Assembly (NCBI GenBank): GCA_017792405.1
Contig: CP051231.1
Span: 126,560 to 190,559 of the forward strand
DNA: 64,000 bases
Source of the DNA: Oceanicola sp.
GTDB taxonomy: Bacteria > Pseudomonadota > Alphaproteobacteria > Rhodobacterales > Rhodobacteraceae
Direction: 5' to 3'
Shown: in pieces, positions 1-8,400 of the stretch
Position numbering within the stretch: the first letter of the stretch is position 1
Layout of the letters: the number at the start of each line of letters is the position of its first letter
The notes under the pieces: model-generated
Told to the model about the DNA's origin: nothing
Databases searched by the model: none
Seen by the model: the letters and a program-made list of their open reading frames with translations, nothing else
Translations under genes and position numbers: made by a program

Positions 1-285
1 GTGAGCTGGGTGGTGCCGACGGTGCAGCTTTGGGGCGCGACCCATGCGATTGGCACTCAGCTGCATAGCTGGCAGGCGGTGGCGCAGGGCAAGAGCCAGC
101 CCGCCTTTACCGGGATGGTCCATGCTGCCGCCGTGATGGCCGCGACCGGCGCCGATGCGATGTGCGATGCGGACCTGCGGGCGCGGGCGAAGGAAGACCT
201 CGCACGGCGGGTTGGCCCCAAGGGCTACATTTGCCCGCTGCCGGAGAGTGCGGAGCCGCCGATTGCGGCGATGGGGCAAGACTGA
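1..285 (+). CDS. M20-family amidohydrolase, C-terminal fragment (AbgB-like)
   Basis: Only the last 94 residues are in the window; the true start lies upstream, so the GTG at position 1 is not taken as the initiator. The segment reads VPTVQLWGATHAIGTQLHSW followed by QAVAQGKSQPA and GMVHAAAVMAAT, which resembles the C-terminal part of M20 metallopeptidases of the p-aminobenzoyl-glutamate hydrolase subunit B type (AbgB), which hydrolyse amide bonds of acyl-amino acids. The metal-binding residues would be upstream and cannot be checked. It ends 15 bp before the stop codon of the convergent next gene. Substrate is unknown. Confidence 0.75.
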   Translation: MSWVVPTVQLWGATHAIGTQLHSWQAVAQGKSQPAFTGMVHAAAVMAATGADAMCDADLRARAKEDLARRVGPKGYICPLPESAEPPIAAMGQD

Positions 286-300
286 GCTGCAGGGCCGGGG

Positions 301-1317
301 TTACTCGCCGCAGATGCCTTGGAGGGCGATCCAGTCGGCGTCTTCCAGCACAGGTTCGGCGCCGCCGCCGCGCATCGGGTCGGCCTCGATCAGGGGCAGG
401 GTGCTCTCACCGGAGACATCGACTGCGTAGGCATAGGGCGTTGCCGAGAGCCGGGCCTCGGCGAAACGGTCCAGCAGCGGCTCTTCGGGCACCGGCGCGG
501 GGGCGGCGGCGACGAGATCTTCGGCATAGGCGTCGAGCGTGGACTCGGGCAGCGCGCCGGTGGTCAGCAGGCGGATGGTGGAGATCAGCCCGGCGTGTTC
601 CAGCAGGCGCTGGAGCGGGTCTTTTGCACCGGAACGGGTGGCTTCGGCCAGAATGTAGCCGGCGGCGACATCGGGGCTTTCGAAATCTTCCACCAGCGCA
701 CGGTTCAGCAGGATCAGCCCGCCGGGCAGGGCCACGGTATCGCGGATGCCGCCGCGCAGCACCAACAGGCCACCCTTTTCGGGTGCGAGCAGACGGGTGT
801 GGAGCCGGGCGAGCGCCCGGTCGCCGCGCGGGGTGCGGCAGGGCGCGCCGGAGACCCGGCCGATGGCCTTGAAGACCTGACCGCCGAGCGCGGCGCGGGT
901 GGGTTCGGGCACAACGCGGACGGTGTGTGAGGTGAGCGCGCCGGGCAGCCAGACCACGGCGGCCACGGCCAGAGCCAGCGAGCCGCCCCAGAGGATGATC
1001 CGCCGCAGCCAGCCCTCGCGCGGGCGGCTTTTGGCGATGACCTGCCGCACCCGCTCGACCGCCTCGATCATGGTTTCATCTTCGATTTCGAGCAGTTCGA
1101 CCGCCTCGGCGGAAGGGGCATAAATGGCGGGGCGCTCGCCGGGGTTCACCCGCTCTACGGCGGCGAGCGACCAATGCGAGAGCGCGCGCCCGGCGCTGTC
1201 GGAGATGGCCAGGGAGGCATTGCCGAAGCTGACGACGACGTTCTGGCGCTGGGCCTCGGGGGCGGGTTGCCAGAGGCCGGCGCTCTCCAGCCGTTGATAT
1301 TGCTTGAGCGCGGTCAT
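301..1317 (-). CDS. Membrane-anchored M48-like pseudo-protease, hypothetical
   Basis: This 338-residue protein has a soluble N-terminal part, one transmembrane helix at about residues 106-126 and a C-terminal extracytoplasmic domain. Residues 194-226 (VALPGGLILLNRALVEDFES, then DVAAGYILAEA) align by eye with the M48 peptidase segment in which a PGG-strand and helix are followed by the zinc motif HExxH. Here the zinc motif reads AEATR, so catalysis is not expected. The match to M48 is my inference from this short segment. It is monocistronic, convergent with the upstream amidohydrolase and separated from the cytochrome gene by about 120 bp. Function unknown. Confidence 0.65.
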   Translation of the reverse strand: MTALKQYQRLESAGLWQPAPEAQRQNVVVSFGNASLAISDSAGRALSHWSLAAVERVNPGERPAIYAPSAEAVELLEIEDETMIEAVERVRQVIAKSRPREGWLRRIILWGGSLALAVAAVVWLPGALTSHTVRVVPEPTRAALGGQVFKAIGRVSGAPCRTPRGDRALARLHTRLLAPEKGGLLVLRGGIRDTVALPGGLILLNRALVEDFESPDVAAGYILAEATRSGAKDPLQRLLEHAGLISTIRLLTTGALPESTLDAYAEDLVAAAPAPVPEEPLLDRFAEARLSATPYAYAVDVSGESTLPLIEADPMRGGGAEPVLEDADWIALQGICGE

Positions 1318-1439
1318 GCGCGGGGGGTGCCTGCTCGTGGTTGCCGTTTTTGTCGTTGCGGCAAGAGTAGCGGCTTTTCGCCGGTATGGGAATCGGCAAG
1401 CGGCCCGCCCCGGCGAAATTCGCGGGGCGGGGCCGGGGG

Positions 1440-1931
1440 TTACATGCTGTTCAGGCTGACGAGGTAGGCATAGACGTTGGCGGCATCTTCATCGCCTTTC
1501 AGGCGGAAGGACATTTTGGACTTGGCCTTGCTGTCGCCGGTGAACTCCCGCAGGAAGCCGCGCGGATCCTGCACGAAGGCGACGAAATGCTCTTCGGTCC
1601 AGACCAGCCCGCTCTCGGCGCCGGCGGCCTCGAGATCCTTGGAGTAGCGGAAGCCCTCGACCGCACCGGCGGTGTGGCCAGCGACGTTGTAGAGGTTCGG
1701 CCCGGTCTTGGAGGCCTTGCCGGCAAGGGTGTTGCCGTCGGCATCCTGGACGACGTGGCAGGTGACGCAGCGCTTGGCGAAGGTCTCCTCGCCCGCGGCG
1801 GCATCGCCGGTGGGGGCGGCCATTTCGGCCATGGCTTCAGTCTCGGTGTCGGCCCCGGCTTCATGGCTCTCGGCCAGCGCCGGGCCAGCCAGCAGGGCGG
1901 CGAGGGCGAGGGCGGTGATGGGTGTTCTCAT
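1440..1931 (-). CDS. Periplasmic c-type cytochrome (class I)
   Basis: The 163-residue product begins with a Sec signal peptide (cleavage near ALA-ES at residue 20) and carries a single heme-attachment motif CVTCH at residues 55-59. A later KMSF segment puts Met140 in place as the sixth heme ligand, as in cytochromes c2/c550. An acidic Glu/Ala-rich linker (about 21-45) precedes the heme domain. The start was placed at the ATG that gives the signal peptide; the open frame extends much further upstream but without coding character. It likely carries electrons in the periplasm between respiratory complexes. It is divergent from idi. Confidence 0.9.
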   Translation of the reverse strand: MRTPITALALAALLAGPALAESHEAGADTETEAMAEMAAPTGDAAAGEETFAKRCVTCHVVQDADGNTLAGKASKTGPNLYNVAGHTAGAVEGFRYSKDLEAAGAESGLVWTEEHFVAFVQDPRGFLREFTGDSKAKSKMSFRLKGDEDAANVYAYLVSLNSM

Positions 1932-2042
1932 GGCTTCCTCCTTGAGGGGTCTTGCTTTGCGAAACCCGCGCGTTTGTGTGGCCTTGTTAGCCAAGCCACA
2001 GGCCGATAGACACGCGACGCTGTGGCACAGGGGAATATAGAA

Positions 2043-2588
2043 ATGCGCAACGGGGCCGACCACACGACCAAGGTAGAAAGCGGGATGATCCCGGCCTGGG
2101 TCGATGGGCGGCTGGTGCCGGTGGAGAAGCTGGCCGCGCATCGCGAGGGGCTGCGGCACCGGGCGGTTTCGGTCTTTGTTTTCGACGGGCCGAAGCTGCT
2201 GATCCAGCAGCGGGCAGCGGGCAAGTATCACACGCCGGGGCTCTGGGCGAACACCTGCTGCACCCATCCGCATTGGGGCGAGGCCGATGAAGCCTGCGCC
2301 GTGCGTCGGCTGGGCGAGGAGCTGGGGTTGAGCGGCGTCGCGCTGGAGCCGGTGGGCGAGGTGGAATACCGCGCCGATGTGGGCGGCAGCATGGTGGAGC
2401 ATGAGGTGGTGGCGATGTTTCGCGGCGAGACTTCATCGCCGGAACTGGCCCCCGCCCCGGAGGAGGTGCAGGCCACGCGCTGGGTGACGCTGGGCGATCT
2501 GGCGGGGGAGATTGCCGAGGCGCCGGAACGGTTTACGCCGTGGCTGCGGATATACATGGCCGAGCATCGCGGCATGTTTGACCGCTAG
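2043..2588 (+). CDS. idi: Isopentenyl-diphosphate delta-isomerase, type I
   Basis: The enzyme interconverts isopentenyl diphosphate and dimethylallyl diphosphate in isoprenoid synthesis. The protein is of normal type I length (181 residues). It shows the active-site cysteine stretch NTCCTHPH (about residues 70-77) and a Nudix-like RRLGEELG helix (88-95). I chose the ATG at 2043 because AGGGG lies nine bases upstream; a GTG at 2022 and an internal ATG at 2085 are also in frame, and many relatives start close to the latter. It is monocistronic and divergent from the cytochrome gene. Confidence 0.92.
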   Translation: MRNGADHTTKVESGMIPAWVDGRLVPVEKLAAHREGLRHRAVSVFVFDGPKLLIQQRAAGKYHTPGLWANTCCTHPHWGEADEACAVRRLGEELGLSGVALEPVGEVEYRADVGGSMVEHEVVAMFRGETSSPELAPAPEEVQATRWVTLGDLAGEIAEAPERFTPWLRIYMAEHRGMFDR

Positions 2589-2619
2589 GGGCGGCTCGTT
2601 GCCTCATCGTTCTTGAGAC

Positions 2620-2736
2620 TCAATAAAGCTGGATCGCGCAGGCGGTGGGGGCGCAGGGGGCAGCTTCGGCCATGGCGCCCTCACGGATCGAGGCGCCGAG
2701 GGCGATGAGCAGGGTGAGGGCGACGATACGGGCCAT
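2620..2736 (-). CDS. Tiny secreted protein, paralogous signal peptide (copy B)
   Basis: This 38-residue frame starts with MARIVALTLLIALGAS, a typical signal-peptide core, and ends in a short tail holding two cysteines (APCAPTAC). A good ribosome-binding site (AAGGA) lies seven bases before the ATG. The first 16 residues match those of the 66-residue secreted protein at 3605-3805 (MLRISALTVLIALGAS) at 12 positions, while the mature parts are unrelated, which argues that the small frame is genuine and duplicated. It follows the TetR gene on the same strand, about 144 bp downstream, with a short CGGGCC/GGCCCG stem at 2764-2782 in between. Function unknown. Confidence 0.55.
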   Translation of the reverse strand: MARIVALTLLIALGASIREGAMAEAAPCAPTACAIQLY

Positions 2737-2880
2737 TGGACTGTCCTTCAGATGCGGTTGCACCGGGCCGCTGGCGGGCCCGTTGAAGGTGAAACGCATC
2801 AGGGCGGCGGATTCTTTGCCAGTCAGGCGCAGAAATTCACCGCCGCACAGTCAAGCCGCTGATTTTGAAGGAAAGAAAGT

Positions 2881-3501
2881 TCAGGCGCCGTAGCGGGCCA
2901 TGAACATATCGATGGCGCTGTCGATCACCTTCTTGCGCTTCTCTTCGGTGAACTCGTCCTCAAGGCCCATCAGGCATTTGACCCAGACCTCGGCCTTGCA
3001 AAGCTCCATGAACTGGTAGGCGGACAGCTCGAAATCTTCGATCCCGGCCAGTTCGCCACGCTCCTGGGCATTTTGCAGGAAGGGCACGATGCTGTCGCGG
3101 ACGAAGCGCGGGCCGTATTTGTAGAACTCCTGCCCGAGTTCGGGGAAGCGCCCGCTCTCGGCGACGCAGATGCGGAACATGCCCTTGCCCAGATCGGAGA
3201 GCATGAAGCCCTGCATCCGCTCGGCCACGAGGCGCAGCACGTCGCGCACCGGGCGGCTCGGGTCGATCTCGGTGACCGCTGCTTCGGCCTGACGCTGGCA
3301 TTCGCAGGTCGCGACCTCCATGAAGAGGAGGCCCTTGTCGGGGAAGTAGCTGTAGAGCGTGGCCTTGGACACGCCAGCTTCTTTGGCGATCAGGTCGACG
3401 CTCGCGCCTTCGAACCCATCGGCCAGAAAGATCTTGCGGGCGCCTTCGAGCACCTGGTCGAACTTTCGGCCACGTTTGATTTCACCCATGGGTGCGTTCA
3501 T
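2881..3501 (-). CDS. TetR/AcrR-family transcriptional regulator
   Basis: The 206-residue protein has an N-terminal TetR DNA-binding domain: a helix with ARKIFLADGFEGASVDLIAK and then the recognition helix in AGVSKATLYSYFPDK (about residues 37-57). The C-terminal ligand domain resembles the AefR-like class. The ATG at 3501 was chosen because GGAG lies six bases upstream; an upstream ATG at 3525 has no such site. A 16-bp palindrome sits just upstream (3529-3544) and three similar ones lie at 3830-3903, so autoregulation plus control of the neighbouring secreted protein and possibly fghA is inferred. The ligand is unknown. Confidence 0.9.
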   Translation of the reverse strand: MNAPMGEIKRGRKFDQVLEGARKIFLADGFEGASVDLIAKEAGVSKATLYSYFPDKGLLFMEVATCECQRQAEAAVTEIDPSRPVRDVLRLVAERMQGFMLSDLGKGMFRICVAESGRFPELGQEFYKYGPRFVRDSIVPFLQNAQERGELAGIEDFELSAYQFMELCKAEVWVKCLMGLEDEFTEEKRKKVIDSAIDMFMARYGA

Positions 3502-3528
3502 GTCGTGCTCCGTTCCCCTGACCAACTA

Positions 3529-3544
3529 TAAACCAGACAGTTTA
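3529..3544. promoter_or_regulatory. TetR operator-like palindrome, site A
   Basis: The 16-mer TAAACCAGACAGTTTA has perfect five-base arms TAAAC and GTTTA around six bases. It lies 28 bp upstream of the TetR start codon and shares its form, T(A/G)AAC-N6-GTT(T/C)(A/G), with three sites at 3830-3903. Binding by the adjacent TetR protein is inferred. Confidence 0.55.
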
Positions 3545-3604
3545 GTTCCGGCAAGGAGATGCACTCCCTGCCGGAACTTTCTGCCGGGTGAGCGGTGGTG
3601 GTGG

Positions 3605-3805
3605 TCACTGGTGCGCGGCGCAGGCGTCGGAGGTGAGGGTCGCAGGCGAGGTGCAGGCGCGATTGGGGAGGTCGGGCGTGGTCGGGCTGGAGGTGGCCGA
3701 GGTGAAGGTCACATGCGGCATGTCGATCCCGAAGGAGCCTGCATTGGCGGCGTGAACGGAGGCGCCGAGAGCGATGAGGACGGTGAGGGCGGAGATGCGG
3801 AGCAT
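3605..3805 (-). CDS. Small secreted protein with paralogous signal peptide (copy A)
   Basis: The 66-residue product begins with a signal peptide (MLRISALTVLIALGAS, cleavage probably after HAANA) and leaves a mature peptide of about 44 residues rich in Thr, Ser and Pro with two cysteines (RACTS and DACAA). AAAGGA lies seven bases before the ATG. Its signal peptide is nearly the same as that of the 38-residue frame at 2620-2736, and the two flank the TetR gene on the same strand. Three operator-like palindromes lie between its start and fghA, the nearest only 25 bp from its ATG. No family is recognised. Confidence 0.65.
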   Translation of the reverse strand: MLRISALTVLIALGASVHAANAGSFGIDMPHVTFTSATSSPTTPDLPNRACTSPATLTSDACAAHQ

Positions 3806-3829
3806 CGGTCTATCCTTTCGAATCTGAAC

Positions 3830-3903
3830 TGAACCACTCGGTTCAGAAAGATATCTAAACTGTTCGGTTCGCTTTGCAAGGAGTTTCTGAACCGTTCAGT
3901 TCA
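3830..3903. promoter_or_regulatory. Cluster of three TetR operator-like palindromes, sites B, C, D
   Basis: Three 16-mers follow the pattern T(A/G)AAC-N6-GTT(T/C)(A/G): site B at 3830-3845 (TGAACCACTCGGTTCA), site C at 3856-3871 (TAAACTGTTCGGTTCG, one arm imperfect) and site D at 3888-3903 (TGAACCGTTCAGTTCA). Starts are 26 and 32 bp apart. They fill the intergenic space between the secreted-protein gene (leftward) and fghA (rightward), so they could control either or both. Recognition by the TetR protein encoded at 2881-3501 is inferred from the matching site in front of that gene. Confidence 0.55.
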
Positions 3904-3999
3904 TTTTTCTGCGGGGCGGCCTGTGCAGCAGCGCACGGTGGACATTCAGCCCCGGCCTCTGGATAGTCGCCGCGAGTTTGAAATTCAGGAGGCAGAGCG

Positions 4000-4833
4000 A
4001 TGGAAACGGTTGCGGAAAACAGGGCATTTGGCGGGGTTCAGGGGGTCTATTCCCATGCGTCGGAGGCCTGCGCCTGTGATATGACCTTCGGGCTGTTCCT
4101 GCCTGAAGAGGCGAAGGACGGGCCGGTGCCGGTGCTGTGGTACCTCAGCGGGCTGACCTGCACCCATGAGAATGCGATGACCAAGGCGGGCGCGCAGGGC
4201 TGGGCGGCCGAGCAGGGGATTGCGTTGATTTTCCCCGATACCTCGCCGCGCGGCGACGACGTGGCCAATGACGAGGCCTATGACCTTGGCAAGGGCGCGG
4301 GGTTTTACGTGAACGCCACGCAGGAGCCTTGGGCCAAACACTTCAGGATGTGGGATTACGTGGCGGAGGAACTGCCCGCGCTGATCGGAGAGAATTTTGC
4401 GGTGGATCTGGCGCGGCAGGCGATCACCGGGCACTCGATGGGCGGGCATGGCGCGCTGACGCTGGCAATGGGCCTGCCGGGGCGGTTTGCCAGCGTGTCG
4501 GCCTTTGCTCCGATTTGCCACCCGAGCCAGAGCGACTGGGGCCGCAAGCAGCTTGGCGCCTATCTCGGCTCGGACGAGAGCACCTGGGCACCGCATGACG
4601 CCGCACCGCTGATGAAGCACAAGGGCTTCGACGGGCCGGTGCTGGTGGACACCGGCACCGACGACCAGTTTGGCGACCTGCTGAAGACAGACACGCTTGC
4701 GCTTGCGATGGCCGAGCGCCGGCAGGAGGGCGCGCTGCGGATGCAGAAGGGGTATGACCATTCGTACTTCTTTGTCTCCAGCTTCATGGAGGAGCATGTG
4801 AGCTTCCATGCCGAGGCGCTGTGGGCGCGGTGA
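4000..4833 (+). CDS. fghA: S-formylglutathione hydrolase
   Basis: This cytosolic serine hydrolase (esterase D family) releases formate and glutathione from S-formylglutathione, the second step of glutathione-dependent formaldehyde oxidation. The 277-residue length is typical. The nucleophile elbow GHSMGG gives Ser146, and Asp222 (TDDQF) and His254 (YDHSYFF) fit the rest of the triad. [11 protein letters not shown] oxyanion segment is present near residue 50. The partner dehydrogenase lies 17 kb away at 21319-22446. The promoter region carries the TetR-like sites B-D, so induction through the neighbouring TetR is possible. AGGAGG precedes the ATG. Confidence 0.95.
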   Translation: METVAENRAFGGVQGVYSHASEACACDMTFGLFLPEEAKDGPVPVLWYLSGLTCTHENAMTKAGAQGWAAEQGIALIFPDTSPRGDDVANDEAYDLGKGAGFYVNATQEPWAKHFRMWDYVAEELPALIGENFAVDLARQAITGHSMGGHGALTLAMGLPGRFASVSAFAPICHPSQSDWGRKQLGAYLGSDESTWAPHDAAPLMKHKGFDGPVLVDTGTDDQFGDLLKTDTLALAMAERRQEGALRMQKGYDHSYFFVSSFMEEHVSFHAEALWAR

Positions 4834-4840
4834 GGCGCGC

Positions 4841-5287
4841 ATGACGATCTGGGTGGATGGAGACGCCTGCCCGGTGAAGGCCGAGGTGGAGCGGGTGGCC
4901 ACGCGCGCCGGGGCGACGGTGAAGATCGTCTGCAACGGCGGGCTGCGGCCCTCGGCCAACCCGCTGGTCGAGGTGGTTTACGTGTCCGAAGGGCTGGACG
5001 TGGCCGATGACTTCATCGCCGAGAACGCCGGGGCGGGGGATGTGGTGGTGACTGCCGACATCCCGCTCGCTGCCCGCTGCGTGGAGGCCGGGGCGCTGGT
5101 GGTGAAACCCGATGGCGAGCGGCTGACCGCGCGCAACATCGGCTCGGTGCTGGCGACGCGCGACCTGATGACCGGGCTGCGTGAGGCCAATCCGCTGAAC
5201 CAAGGCGGCGGGGCGAAGCCGTTTTCGAAGGCGGATCGCTCGCGGTTCATGGACGGGTTGGAGCGGGCGCTGAGGGCGGCTGGATAG
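4841..5287 (+). CDS. YaiI/YqxD family protein (UPF0178)
   Basis: The 148-residue product begins [13 protein letters not shown], the signature start of the UPF0178 family, with conserved Asp residues in VDGDACP and in VVTADIPLA and a downstream [15 protein letters not shown] segment. The fold is PIN-like and a nuclease role has been suggested for the family, but no activity is established. The ATG at 4841 was chosen over an upstream one because it begins the conserved motif and follows a GAGG. It lies 7 bp after fghA and is probably cotranscribed with it. Confidence 0.88.
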   Translation: MTIWVDGDACPVKAEVERVATRAGATVKIVCNGGLRPSANPLVEVVYVSEGLDVADDFIAENAGAGDVVVTADIPLAARCVEAGALVVKPDGERLTARNIGSVLATRDLMTGLREANPLNQGGGAKPFSKADRSRFMDGLERALRAAG

Positions 5288-5377
5288 GCGCACGGGCCGG
5301 GCGCCCACCCTCCCACCCCGCCCGCCCCGCGCGCGTCTGCTGTCGCGGGCGGTGGCGCGGGTCGATGGGGCGGGATT

Positions 5378-5399
5378 GGATATTTTCAGCAAGAAAATG
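5378..5399 (+). repeat. Dispersed short repeat, copy 1
   Basis: A 22-base element beginning GGATATTTTCAGCAA and ending GAAAATG. Copies occur at 8625-8646 (opposite strand, 20 of 22 bases the same) and in diverged form at 35927-35950. It follows a C-rich/G-rich stretch (5289-5378) downstream of the UPF0178 gene. Similar ATATTT-AGCAAGAAAATG strings are common between genes in Rhodobacteraceae genomes; a terminator or processing role is guessed, not shown. Confidence 0.55.
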
Positions 5400-5436
5400 T
5401 GGCTTTGTGGCTTTGTGTGGCGGACGTTGAGCGTGA

Positions 5437-5451
5437 GAACAAAACGTGAAA
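5437..5451. promoter_or_regulatory. Degenerate LexA box upstream of dnaE2
   Basis: GAAC-N7-GAAA fits the alphaproteobacterial SOS box GAAC-N7-GAAC except for the last base. It lies 22 bp before the dnaE2 start codon, where a repressor would block the promoter. The overlapping GTTG-N7-GAAC (5426-5440) adds partial symmetry. SOS control is inferred and weaker than for imuB. Confidence 0.4.
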
Positions 5452-5473
5452 ATATGGGGCGAAGGAATCGCCC

Positions 5474-8400
5474 GTGTTTGCCGAACTGTCTGCCACATCG
5501 AACTTCACCTTTCTCACCGGGGCGTCGCACCCTGAGGAGTTGATGGAGCGTGCCGGGCTGATGGGTGTGGGCGCGCTGGCGATTGCCGATGAGAACTCGG
5601 TGGCGGGCATCGTGCGGGCGCATCAGCGCGGGCGGGAGATTGCCAGCGCGGTGGCGGCGCGGCGGGCGGCTTTGGAGGCCGATGGGCCGATTGGCCCGCT
5701 GTGCCCGGAGGGGTTTGCGCGCCCCCCCTCGCTGGATGTGGACTGCGTGCCGCGGCTTTTGCCCGGCGCACGGATCGTGCTGAGCTGCGGCTTTCAGGTG
5801 ACGGTGCTGCCGCGCGACCGGGCGGGGTGGGGGCGGCTGTGCAGGCTGCTCTCGCTCGGGCGGCTCAGGGCCGAGAAGGGGGCCTGCGTGCTCCATGTCG
5901 GCGACCTCGTGGAGTGGGGCGAAGGGCTGGAGATGCTGGTGCATCCGGTAGGTGACTGGCAGGCGGTGACGCGGCGCTTGTTGAAGCGGTTCGGCGCGGC
6001 GGTGAGCCTTTGCGCCGCGCCCCGCTATGACGGGCGCGATGCGGGGCGGATTGCACGGCTGGCCGGGTGCGCGGAGCGGCTGGGGGTGCCACTGGTGGCC
6101 TCGGCCCGGCCGCTGATGCACCACGGCGGGCGGCGGCGGATGGCGGATGTGCTCACCGCGATCCGGCAGGGCTGCCGGGTGGACGAGTTGGGCCGCGCCG
6201 CGCTGGCCAACGGCGAGCAGCGGCTCAGGAGCGAGGCGGAGATGCTGCGGCTCTTTGCCGGCCATGAGGCGGCGGTGGCGCGGGCGGGCGAGGTGGCGGC
6301 GCGCTGCCGGTTCTCGCTCGATGAGTTGCGCTATGAATACCCCTCGGAGGTGACCGGCGGCGAGACGGCGGGCGAGCGGCTGGCGCGGCTGGCGCGGGCG
6401 GGGCTGCGCTGGCGCTACCCTTCCGGCGCGCCCGAGAAGGTGCGGGCCATGCTGGAGCATGAGCTGGAGCTGATCGGCAAGCTGGGCTACGAGCCCTACT
6501 TTCTGACCGTGCATGATGTGGTGGATTTTGCCCGCTCGCGCGGGATCCTCTGCCAGGGGCGCGGCTCGGCGGCCAACTCGGTGGTGTGCTTCTGCCTCGG
6601 GGTGACTTCCGTGAGCCCCGAGATCGGGACGATGGTGTTTGAGCGGTTCGTCAGCGAGGCGCGGGACGAGCCGCCGGATATCGACGTGGATTTCGAGCAT
6701 GAGCGGCGCGAGGAGGTGATCCAGCATATCTACGAGCGCTACGGGCGGCACCGGGCCGGGCTTTGCGCCACGGTGATCCACTATCGCGGCAAGCGGGCGA
6801 CGCGGGAGGTGGGCCGGGTGATGGGGCTCTCGGACGATACGCTCTCGGCGATGTCTTCGCAGATATGGGGCTGGGGCTCTGTGTCTGGCCAGATGATGGA
6901 CAGCCGGCTGCGCGAGATCGGGCTGGACCCCGCCGACAAGCGGCTGGTGCTGACACTGAGCCTGATCGAAGAGATACAGGGCTTTCCGCGCCATCTGAGC
7001 CAGCATGTGGGCGGGTTCATCATCACCGAAGGGCGGCTCGACGAGCTGGTGCCGGTGGAGAATGCGACGATGGAAGACCGCACGGTGATTCCGTGGGACA
7101 AGGACGATATCGACACGCTGGGGATCCTGAAGGTGGATGTGCTGGCGCTGGGGATGCTCTCGTGCATTCGCAAGGCGTTTGACATGCTGGCGGAGCATCA
7201 CGGCCAGCGGTTCGACCTTGCCACGCTGCCGCCGGAGGACCCGAGGGTGTATGACATGCTGTGCAAGGCGGACAGCCTTGGCGTGTTTCAGGTGGAGAGC
7301 CGGGCGCAGATGAACTTTCTGCCCCGGATGCGGCCCCGGTGTTTTTATGACCTCGTGATCGAGGTGGCGATCATCCGGCCCGGGCCGATTCAGGGCGATA
7401 TGGTCCACCCGTTCCTGCGGCGGCGGAACGGGGAGGAGAAGGTGGAGTTTCCGTCCGACGCGCTGGGCGAGGTGCTGGCCAAGACGCTGGGGGTGCCGCT
7501 GTTTCAGGAACAGGCGATGCAGATCGCGATCATCGGAGCGGGGTTTTCGCCAGATGAGGCGGATCAGCTCCGCCGCGCGCTGGCGACCTTCAAGAAGCTC
7601 GGGCGGGTGAGCGATTTCGAGGGGCGGTTCATGAAGGGGATGCTGAAGAACGGCTATGACGCCGATTTCGCCGCCCGCTGCTTCAGCCAGATCGAGGGGT
7701 TCGGCTCCTACGGCTTTCCCGAGAGCCACGCGGCCAGCTTTGCACTGCTGGTCTATGCCAGCGCATGGCTGAAGCGGCACCACCCCGGGGTGTTTGCCTG
7801 CGCCCTGCTCAACAGTCAGCCGATGGGGTTTTATGCCCCTGCGCAGATCGTGCGGGATGCGCGGGAGCACGGGGTCGAGGTGCGGCCGCCCGATATCAAC
7901 GAGAGCTTCTGGGACAACACGATGGAGCCCGATGGCGAGGGCGGCTTGGCACTGCGGCTGGGGTTCCGGCAGATCAGGGCGATGCGCGAGGAAGAGGCGC
8001 GGTGGATCTGCGCGGCGCGGGGCAACGGCTACCGTGACGTGGCGGCGGTCTGGCGGCGGGCGGGGGTGGCGCCGCATCTGATGGAGGCGCTGGCGGAAGC
8101 GGATGTGTTCGCCGCGCTGGGGCTGAACCGGCGCGAGGCGCTCTGGGAGGCGAAGGCGCTGCGGGGCGATGCGCCGCTGCCGCTGTTCGCGGGTGCGCTG
8201 GAGGGCGAGGGGATTGCCGAGGCGGCGGCGGTGCTGCCGCAGATGAGCCTCGGCGAGGAGATGGTGGAGGATTACGTGGCGATGCGGCTGAGCCTCAGGG
8301 CGCATCCGATGGCGCTGCTGCGGCCACGGCTCACCCCGGCGGAGGGCACGCCGGTTGAAGGCATCGGGACGGCCACGGCAGGCAGGACCCGCACCGCTAC

